Below, piece after piece: positions 1 through 7,791 of a DNA stretch of 19,466 nucleotides. Origin of the DNA: Phoronis ovalis (taxonomy: Eukaryota > Phoronida > Phoronidae); NCBI GenBank assembly GCA_028565635.1, contig JAOXYB010015632.1, forward strand, positions 1-19,466, read 5' to 3'. The notes beneath the pieces are model-generated. The model ran no database searches. It was not told where the DNA came from and worked only from the letters and a program-made list of their open reading frames with translations. Numbering within the stretch: position 1 is the first letter of the stretch; each line of letters opens with the position of its first letter. Made by a program: the position numbers and the translations under genes.

Positions 1-39
1 AGATCATCTAAAATACTTCGTTGTAACTCAATACAATCA

Positions 40-230
40 TTTTAGAACATTTTGAATTTTTTTCAAAATTTGACCTTGGACCTTCAAATGACCTTTTGAC
101 CTCAATGTCAACAATGGCCTACCCCATAACCGTCTTCGAGATATATATAGCTTGCTGAAAGTTGGAAGAAAAAAGAAAAAGAAGAAAGAAATCATACAAA
201 ACCAATAGGCTTGCTCCCTTATAGGAGCAA
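40..230. repeat. Dispersed repeat, copy 1 (T/A-rich, GACCTT-containing)
   Basis: This stretch resembles a second copy at about 3090-3310, in the same orientation. Shared landmarks in order are an 'aattt..gac' block, 'tctaaatgacc' / 'ttcaaatgacc', 'ggtcaacattggc' / 'tgtcaacaatggc', a 'gatatatatag' block, 'gaaagttggaa' and an A-rich tail with 'acaaa(a)cc-aata'. Copy 1 ends near a 20-bp near-palindrome at about 209-228 (TTGCTCC...GGAGCAA). No coding potential or target duplication was identified, so the edges are approximate. It lies downstream of the last visible exon of the channel gene, presumably in an intron. Confidence 0.55.
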
Positions 231-654
231 CCCTAATTATGTTCTAGATTGTTTGGTCTTGTCCACATGTTACATACTTTTTTTAGTAGCTAATCAAAAG
301 CTTGTTAGCAGCATCATGATAAGACAGTTAGCATAAGATGCACAAACAGGATAATTATGTAAATAAGTAAAAATAATACAATAGTACGGGTTGTTCCATT
401 ACAAAATATAATGTATAACTTTGAATGTAAAGCATGGGGATATTATTTGAACTTATATATTTGCAAGTTTGGAATTGTAAAATTGTAAATTGTAAAAATG
501 CAATTATTACACCTGAAGCTTACAAGATCAAACCAAATGTAGACCTTGGGACTAATTACCACCAGGCAACAGAATACCTGTTTTAGTGATGGCATGTTTT
601 GCTAATTAAAAATTTTATAGTGAACACAAACCCACACAATCAGGTTATTGTTAC
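231..654. other. Intronic AT-rich sequence, no gene seen
   Basis: Read on the minus strand, this is the sequence after the donor site of the domain I S4 exon. I looked for the next exon of a two-pore channel (the S4-S5 linker and S5) and did not find a convincing one. No RNA gene or clear repeat was recognised. Confidence 0.5.
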
Positions 655-3600
655 CTCTTTTCCCTCACCAAAGTTCACAATATATAAAGGTCGCAGAGGC
701 CTTGACCAGCGAAACGGATGTGGGCTAGCATTACTTCCCACAACATTTATCCAGATAACATAACATAACATGTCGATAAAAGTGAGCTGAAAATAGAAGA
801 GATATACAATTATCATCTTTGTGGCAGAGATCAAAAGTCCAGACAGTAACAATTAAAAAGTGAGGAAAAATGGTGACAGAGACAAAATAGGAGAAGATTC
901 ACTTCTAAAACACATTCTATCAGTAGCATATCTCACCTGTACAGCAAAACATTCTCCAGAAAATACTGAATATATACATATGATATATCGATCGGACCCA
1001 ATGCCAATTTTTATACAAAATGTAGAAACCGTATTATACCTACATTTTGATGTTCATATATTACTAATATATACCAGGTTAAACACAGCAATCACTAACA
1101 AGTTGGATTGAACAATCATTATCTTAATATATTTTTCAGCTGTACTAATAAATGCATTATACTTACAACTATTAATAATAAAATAACTAGATTTTTCTTG
1201 TCCTTCCAAAAAATTGTGGCAGTTTGAAACTTGGCACTATGCACAAATCGAAACAGAAAAAAACCTAAACACAGCAGCTCCACAATCATAGTTGCCTGAA
1301 AGAGAAATATGGATACAAGTTTAACATAAAATTAATATATACGTCTTACACAGTGCATCATAACCGACCGGGTGCTGGTAGTAAGAGAAACAAGTACTAG
1401 GACACCGAAACAGTATACAGTAAGTGGGTGGCAGCATTCAGTTAATTTTTTAGAAAGTTCTATTTTTTAGTGCCCCAAACAAATTCCAACAGGTAACAGA
1501 ATGGAGTAAGAACAGAAATGAACCAAATAAATAAATTACTTCAGACATAAATTTGATTGGGGGAAAATGGATTTTATTAAAATTTAAAGGGCAGAATGGG
1601 AGGGTAGAGATCTTAGCTCAGAGGAAATATCTAAAAACTTACTGAAATCAGATCTCAGTAGGAAATTTACAGATCAAGTATAGGTATAAAAATTGAATTT
1701 CACGGTTCATGTTGTTACAAATATCATTTTTTCATTAAGTCACATTTATTGAGTAATGCAAAATACAATTATTATTTCACTAATCACAACAAACAAATTT
1801 TGCCATCACAGGTTACGAAAATATCCTGTTCATTCCCTCCTCTATAAACTTTCATGCTTTGTAGAATCCAGTACATGGCAGTTGCAATTTTCCAAATGTA
1901 CATGCATCTTTATTTTTATGTTTCGTCTTGGCACTGTTTATAAATGATTTGCGTAATTTCATTATGTGTAACTAGTTGCTACAATGAATCATTGATTTTC
2001 AGAAAGAGTTTACAACTATGAAAGATGATGACATGATAAACTAATGCACCCAAGTATTACAGCAAGTATTCTTACAGGAGATGATGGTGTGACATTAAAT
2101 GAAATAAATTTTTCATCTTATTAAGATAAATCTTATGGACAATGGTGGTAGACTAAACAAAGTCAGTTCTATATGCAGACCAAAGTCATGCAATTGTTTT
2201 TAACAAAACAAATCACCATTGAAATATTGGTGTGGTGTTGTGAAAAACATAACTTAACAAAATAGTATCAATTAATTATTATAATAGTACAGTTTAAGAA
2301 GTATGTCAGAAAATTAAAGCTACTACCAGTAATAGCCTACCCAATATGGAGCTTTTACTACAGCTGGACGTTCAAATATGGCAAGAGACAGGATAACCAA
2401 GATGAAAAAATACAGTGTCCATCGTATACCAAAATGATGAAATAAATTATAAGATCTGCAAAATTAAAGATATTAATCACATGAGATTTGCAAACCAGCA
2501 CCAGAAATAATTTCAACAGTTCAAATAATAAGTAGTTTAATTTATATAATCATTAACTTAACACAAATAAACACATGCAGATAAGAGAAACAATAGTCCA
2601 AAACTAAATAAAATATGACTAAATAAGTTTATCAGGTTGGCTATATGATATTATAGATAGCAATTATTATATATAATATACAACTATCCTGCCAACAAGT
2701 GGTTGTGATCTAAAAAGCACTTAAAAGTTATTTCAGTGGAAATTGCCGCACAAAGATAACACAAATCAAACATTACAGCAATTTTAAGTGGTTTTCTTGA
2801 ACATATGACTTTAAACACTCTTGTGTAATATATGTGTATACATGTTTTTTTTTTAATATTCTCTTTACCTCACAGAATCAGGATCCTTTTTGAAAGTTAA
2901 ATTTCTTAAATATTTGGCATCTTGCATCAGAGTAGCGGCAATCAGTAATTCCTGCAAAACAAAGCAATGTTTTATACCAACTTGTGTTATTAATTAATTC
3001 AGTTGTTCCAAACACAGATCTCTCTCCGGCAATATTACATTAGTCCCAGGAAAGACTAACCATTCTCCAGAACATATTTTCTTCAGAGATTAATTGAAAA
3101 TGACCTTTGTTCAATTTAATAACAATATTTTCAGATGTTTTAAACAATTTTAAAAATTTAACTTTTGACTTCTAAATGACCTGATGGTCAACATTGGCTC
3201 ACATTAGTGATGTCACATTTCAGGTGAACCCATATGTCCAAAAGTCTTGAATATATAGATTGTCGAAAATTGGAAAAGAAAACGTACAAACCCAATACAG
3301 GAGTATATAATCACAAAATCTCATAATTCAAACTTTGCTTTCTTGATAAAAATATGCATAAAAGCTTTCGCATTAGAAAAAATCAACAAAAATGGGTTAA
3401 CAAAAATTTTGAAAAGCAACATTTCAAAAAACTAAGGCACAGTTTTGTATCTATTTCTATAAAGATTATTTGTGTAAAGTTTTAACCACTGAATACATTT
3501 TGACTGATAGGTTTTTGATTTGATATTTTCTTTTGAATTTAACATTTCAAACAATTAATTTAGCTGTTTAAAACTGCCTTAGTGAAGGTCACACAATTTT

Positions 3601-4084
3601 TCAGCAGACCTTAATATTTATGGGTCGGATAATAAATTGCATATTTAATAGGTTTATTTTACAAGTTATGTATCTTTTCATTTTTATTTTATCGAAGTAC
3701 GAAGCGTGAATAAGTTTTGCCTAATAATGATTTTCAGCTTATATAGAAGGCAACACTGAAATGCTTATACTCAGAAATAAATAGAAAGTAAGAACCTCCT
3801 GACATAGGAACACCATTGTGAGAAGGCAAATGCAGCTTTTATTTTCATTACATGCAACAGCTGACAGACCAATTTAAGGATCTAAAACTCTGGACTAAAC
3901 ACATGATTAAAATGTAGCATACCTCTTTGTTAACTTCTATATTATATGAGCCATTCTTTTGTGCCAAGGCTTCTACAGGATTGTCAAAGGTAACTTTTCC
4001 TGTCGATTTTAATTCCATTTCTGCTTCTGATACTGCATCCTTCTGGTTTTGTTGGTTTTGTTGATTTTCTTGTTCAGAAGCCAT
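655..4084 (-). CDS. TPC3: Two-pore cation channel, TPC3-like (5' part; 3' part beyond left edge)
   Basis: Five coding exons on the minus strand: 4084-3923, 2951-2869, 2455-2341, 1295-1167 and 786-655. All have AG/GT borders and join in frame to give the first 207 residues. Translation starts at the ATG at 4084. Residues 1-54 are a Gln/Asn-rich cytosolic N terminus. Residues 55-82 (AATLMQDAKYLRNL) match the conserved pre-S1 region of the family. S1 is about 93-112, followed by FERPAVV; S2 about 122-145; S3 about 153-178; S4 about 188-200, with Arg189, Arg192 and Arg195 spaced every three residues (FRWSRPLRPLYIV). Known for the family: two-pore channels are two-repeat cation channels of endolysosomal or plasma membranes, gated by NAADP, PI(3,5)P2 or voltage depending on subtype. 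The RWSR..RPL sensor and ERPAVV segment look closest to TPC3 rather than TPC1 or TPC2; that subtype is judged from memory. The pore of domain I and all of domain II are not in the window. Confidence 0.88.
1300..2340. other. Intron 3 of the two-pore channel gene
   Basis: AT-rich sequence between the S1 exon and the S2 exon. A short open frame at 1756-1947 on the plus strand has no recognisable domain and no splice context, so it is treated as chance. Nothing else was recognised. Confidence 0.5.
2470..2860. other. Intron 2 of the two-pore channel gene
   Basis: AT-rich sequence with an A/T-only stretch near 2640-2690 and a T-run near 2846-2855, which on the minus strand is an A-run just inside the donor of exon 2. 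No gene or clear repeat was seen. Confidence 0.45.
3090..3310. repeat. Dispersed repeat, copy 2, in intron 1 of the channel gene
   Basis: This is the counterpart of the repeat at about 40-230, in the same orientation and diverged. It keeps the 'aaatgacc', 'ggtcaacattggc', 'gaatatatag', 'gaaaattggaa' and 'acaaacccaata' landmarks in the same order. Boundaries are approximate. The rest of intron 1 (3311-3920) is AT-rich with nothing recognised. Confidence 0.55.
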
Positions 4085-4123
4085 GACCACCTTGCAGATG
4101 GTGTTACAACATAATGTTCAAAT
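4085..4123 (-). other. 5' UTR part of first coding exon of the channel gene
   Basis: On the minus strand a pyrimidine-rich tract ends in a 3' splice site (TTTACAG) with the exon starting at 4123, 39 bases before the ATG at 4084. This implies at least one upstream non-coding exon. The leader contains a minimal upstream open frame, ATG-TTG-TAA. An upstream exon may lie near 5206-5245, where a minus-strand AG...GTAAGT pair is seen, but this is unproven. Confidence 0.45.
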
Positions 4124-4129
4124 CTGTAA

Positions 4130-5200
4130 ATGGCAGTAAACATTACACATACATTTGTTCTGCTACAAGTTTTTTAATCCACACTCTTCGCTCTGTTTCG
4201 TTCACCAGACATGCATTCATGATGATACCATGGCATAAGAAACAATATGTATAGTTTACATTATAATAGCCAAAAAAATAGGGTAGGTAGGTAGGTATAA
4301 GCATTTTTTAATTTTATTGACCAAATCATGAGACACAATAAAAGAATAACAACACAGGTATTTACTGAAAAATATGCAAACAAACTTTTTTTTTTTGGCC
4401 TGTGGTCAAAATTTAGGTCTGTCGAGTAACGGAATCATACCTATTTATTTTCCTGTGCCTAATGTAGCTAATGACATATTTGATATTATAGTCTCAGGTG
4501 CAGACTGAACAAGTAAATGAAAACATAAGATTAATCTTGATATTTTCTAACACATAATTTGAATTCAATGATAAATAATAAAATTTGCAGAATAAATCTG
4601 GATACTAGTTTATTTTCCTTGAATTAAATTTTCAAAAAAGAAAAAAACATTAATTGTGATTCTGAATTTTATTGATTATATAAATGAGTACATGAGAACA
4701 TATAATACAATTACATTTTTTGACAATTCTCTATCATCACATATGCCATATTCAATTTGAAAATCACAGAAATAATAAATTTTGCAAAAATCTGAATAAA
4801 ATAAAATATTAATTGTAAAATGCTGGACAGAATTCTTTAAATTAATTTTTTTGTTCATTTTAAGCAGAGTCGAAAATTTATGCAAATATAAATTTTAATC
4901 ACATGCATATCTATCTCCCAGTTTGAATCATTTTTACTCACCCTAGGTATCCTGTGTAATCACAGACAAAATAGACCAGCAGCTGACAGTGAATGTGTCA
5001 ATGAAATAAACAAACTTTTGAAAACTGACTAGAAAGGTTATTTTTTGGAAAATCTACAATAATGTTATTTTAATCTTGCGTACTCCAAGTAAACTAGATA
5101 ATACGCTGAGTTTAAACAATAATCCTTTGCATATCAACAGACAAGCGCCAAAAATTAGAAAAGTTCACAGTTCCATCAGCCCCAGCATCCCACCGACTTA
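4130..5200. other. AT-rich spacer, likely 5' UTR intron of the channel gene
   Basis: No coding exon was recognised on either strand. It contains a short GGTAG run (about 4280-4296), a 13-base T-run at about 4386 and several A/T-only stretches. The small minus-strand open frame at 4676-4885 is low-complexity and has no recognisable domain. Confidence 0.4.
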
Positions 5201-5227
5201 CTTGCACCTGGAACCTCCCACCAAAGA

Positions 5228-5512
5228 TCACGTGGTTGTTGACCTATATTAAAATTAAGGTCAAATAGTAAATTAGTTTCCTCGATGTTTATCTTCGTTA
5301 TTATGTAAAAGTTTCCATAAAGGGTTCGACTGATAATAAACAATATTAACCATATTGAATACAATCATGTAATAAGTTTCTAGAAATAAGCAATTTTCAA
5401 AATAAAGTACGCACTGCACCAAAATGCATCTTACATCTACGTCACGTTTTTGCAATACTATCGTTATTTTCATAAGATGGCGACAAAATCACGGAAGTGT
5501 AAAAGTCACAAG
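5228..5512. promoter_or_regulatory. Candidate bidirectional promoter region between TPC3-like and VAMP4
   Basis: Seen in sequence: an E-box TCACGTG at 5228-5234, a CRE-like ACGTCA at 5439-5444, a YY1-like AAGATGGCG at 5474-5482, an ETS-like CGGAAGTG at 5492-5499 and a plus-strand splice donor (AAG/GTAATT) at 5513. YY1 and ETS motifs clustered at the start of a short exon are typical of TATA-less housekeeping promoters. I infer that a VAMP4 non-coding first exon ends at 5512 and that the channel gene starts leftward from the same region. The ATG within the YY1 motif would open a short upstream frame rather than the VAMP4 protein. No start site is proven. Confidence 0.45.
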
Positions 5513-5766
5513 GTAATTTTATAAAATATGCATTTTTTGTCTCATAAAGATAAATTAATATCCACTTAAAATGTGTTGCTTCTGGTGTTTCAGACATGCA
5601 GTCGAAAGCTTGTGCTTAACTGTGAATACTAGCACCCTAAACATAAAGATTTATAAAACGTTCTTCAGTTACATAAACAGACTGTCACCGTCAGACTGAG
5701 ACTGTCAGACTGTCCCTTTGTCTTGGTGTCTAGTCATAATATTTGTAATAATATCTGATGTATTTG

Positions 5767-6238
5767 CCCGGGGGTCACTCGATATAAAGTGATGACGGGG
5801 ATGCTCGGCGCTATATTTCGGCACAGCGTCCGGGTCAAGGGGTGCTCTTTTGCTATTTATTTTACCTTGTCCGGGTCAAGGGTTTGTCATCTAGACTCTA
5901 GTGCTATCTAACTCAAGATCTATCTCTCCGCTTTAAAGAGTACGTTTTTTCATAAATTTCAAAGAAACCGGCAAAGAAAGTGCCCGGGAAACTGCCTTAA
6001 AAGTACTTAAAACATCTACTTTAATAAAAATCTGATCCATTTCCGAGTTTTATTTTCCCTTATATTCTGGTCAAGGGGTAGGTTTTTTGATGATTTTTGT
6101 TTCAAGGGGTAGGTTTTTTGATAATTTTTTTTTTATAAAGGGGTAGGTATTTTTCAAATTCATCTCCGGGGTAGGGATTTTTCATTTTTTTTGGGCCTAG
6201 CATACCGGTATATAATCTTTTGGAGTGACCCCCCAGGG
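5767..6238. mobile_element. Non-autonomous element E1 with CCCGGGGG ends and 8-bp target duplication
   Basis: The ends are inverted: the left end begins CCCGGGGGTCACTC and the right end, read inverted, begins CCCTGGGGGGTCACTC. The element is flanked by identical TGTATTTG on both sides (5759-5766 and 6239-6246), a textbook 8-bp target duplication. The 472-bp body has no open frame. It contains CCGGGTCAAGGG at 5830 and 5871, then GGGGTAGG at 6075, 6106, 6140 and 6168, that is, degenerate units about every 30 bp. An 8-bp duplication is usual for hAT-type transposition, but the superfamily cannot be assigned from this sequence. Confidence 0.85.
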
Positions 6239-6249
6239 TGTATTTGGTC

Positions 6250-6642
6250 TTGGTCCTTGCTACATGACGCTACTTTAGCTTGCCTGTGGCGGAGTCCTAA
6301 GGTCATAGTCATATAATGGTGAAAATCGTTGGGGCCGATTTCATATGTCTCGACTTTCCTAAGGTTATTGATATCCTCTGGTTACGCATGTTAATTTAAA
6401 CTATGTAACCTCCTGGGGAAGGTTATCAATAAACTTAGGAAAGTCAAGACATCAGAAGTTTTACGTTTTTCAACTAAATTTTTTTCATTCAAAGATCACC
6501 TTGATCATGTACTAGAATACACCAAAAAAAAATTTTGTTTGGAAAAGCTTCAACAGTTTTTAAAACTTCTAGGCAATAACCCATTGGCTCTGACACAGGC
6601 AAGCCATAAGTAGGGTCATGTAGCATTAGTAGCAAGGACTAT
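6250..6642. repeat. Nested fold-back repeat
   Basis: Three concentric inverted repeats are visible. Outer arms are 6252-6294 and 6588-6640, sharing GTCCTTGCTAC, CTACTT and GCTTGCCTGTG, with an extra short stretch in the right arm. Middle arms are 6345-6377 and 6419-6452, sharing GACTTTCCTAAG and TTATTGATA. Inner arms GGTTAC/GTAACC are at 6380-6385 and 6405-6410. A single strand could fold into a hairpin of nearly 400 nt. It has no coding content. It directly abuts the right duplication of E1 and the left end of the 6644-7477 element. Confidence 0.75.
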
Positions 6643-6643
6643 A

Positions 6644-7477
6644 TTGGTCCTAACACTTTGCTAGTCAAACTCTATTATTTATTGAAATTAACTCGCTCAT
6701 ACAATGAGTATTTTCATACGGCTTAGTCCTGGCTTCATAACCCTACTACCGTAGGGTCATGACCCAGATAGTGTTAAAACTGTGATACCTGAACCCTGAC
6801 CTGACCAATCATATGCCATGTTTTAAAGGGTCATTCTCAAAATAGCATCAATTCAGGAAGTAACTTTCATATGACGGGGAATACACATTCTGGTAAACAC
6901 ATTAAGTTTTCTTGACCGTATTTGCACCCCTAACGAAGTGAAATTTTAACGATTACCCTAACGAAGTGAAATTTCCAAACAACACCCCTTAGGAAGTGTC
7001 ACACCTCCAAAAACCACCCCTTTTTGTGATTTTAGCCAAAAAGCAAACCCTAAGCAGGTTTCGCGCCGGCGGTTCGAAAAACATACCTTTCACACGAAAT
7101 TTTGTTGGAACATGCGTACCCACTTTCATATTGACCGCCCCCCCCCCTCCCCCCAAGGACATACAGCTATACTCCTGTGGTCTAATAGTTTGTTATTACG
7201 TTTGTTTGTTTATCAGTTCATTGTTATCAAGTGAAGAAAGTATGAATCTATGCGTGTAAACAAGTCAGATGGTAAAAAATCATTGAAAATCAATATGGAC
7301 ACCATGAGATGCCATATTACAGTCACTTCACATTTATTGAGTTAAAATTTCTTAAAAATTCAACGTATTGTGTGATAACTACCTAAGACAATCGGATCAT
7401 TGCTGTGTGAAATATTTACTTGTTTTTGGTCAATTTCGAAAGACGATACATTTTGAATAGGAAAGTATTAGGACCAA
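6644..7477. mobile_element. Terminal-inverted-repeat element at a TA site, carrying a nested insertion
   Basis: The ends are inverted repeats beginning TTGGTCCTAA.ACTTT. About 27 of 32 positions match between 6644-6675 and the inverted 7446-7477. TA flanks both ends (6642-6643 and 7478-7479), as expected for Tc1/mariner-type MITEs. The interior has no transposase frame. About 290 bp of it (6870-7157) is a member of the 30-bp-period family and appears to have inserted into this element. Confidence 0.65.
6870..7157. mobile_element. Non-autonomous element E5 (30-bp-period family, left end eroded)
   Basis: The right end, read inverted, is a G-run followed by GGTCAATATGAAAGTG. This resembles the left end of E1 (GGGGGTCACTCGATATAAAGTG), and the left part holds a matching ATGACGGGGAAT. 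Between them, units of the type CCCTAACGAAGTGAAATTTT recur at 6928, 6956, 6986, 7018 and 7048, then near 7086 and 7118, mostly 28-32 bp apart. No target duplication was found and the left terminus is unclear. The open frame at 6996-7259 is made of these units and is not a gene. Confidence 0.6.
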
Positions 7478-7745
7478 TACGTCAGATTGGGACTATTATT
7501 ACGATCTGACGACTATGTGTTGTGAATGAAATGAAAATCGTTACGAAGAAGTGGGCATGTACATCATATTGATAAATGCTTTATATCACTTAACATGGCG
7601 ATCTCATTAAGATTTATTGTAATGCTTGCCATAACTGTGTTATAATTTCCTTTCAAGGATATCCAGCCACTCTCTGCTTAGTATACTCTACTGTTTGGAA
7701 AGTTCTTCTGTTTACGTGTACATACAGTTATTCATATTTTTACAG
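7478..7745. other. Sequence upstream of the VAMP4 coding exon
   Basis: AT-rich, no gene seen. It ends with a good 3' splice site (ATTTTTACAG, AG at 7744-7745). This would give VAMP4 a 46-base leader segment before its ATG at 7792. A weaker alternative acceptor (GTGTGTAG) ends at 7783. Confidence 0.4.
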
Positions 7746-7791
7746 TTTTAATCTTTGCATTAATTGAAGTACATTGTGTGTAGAAGGAGAG

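Noticed and set aside
860-1111. 83-codon plus-strand open frame between channel exons
   Set aside because: Lies antisense in an intron, with low-complexity AT-driven residues and no recognisable domain.
4082-4090. Earlier start (GTG-GTC) for the channel N terminus
   Set aside because: Eukaryotic translation should begin at the ATG at 4084; the upstream GTG has no support.
6996-7259. 87-codon plus-strand open frame
   Set aside because: It is composed of the repeat units and C-run of element E5 and continues into spacer; no domain resemblance.
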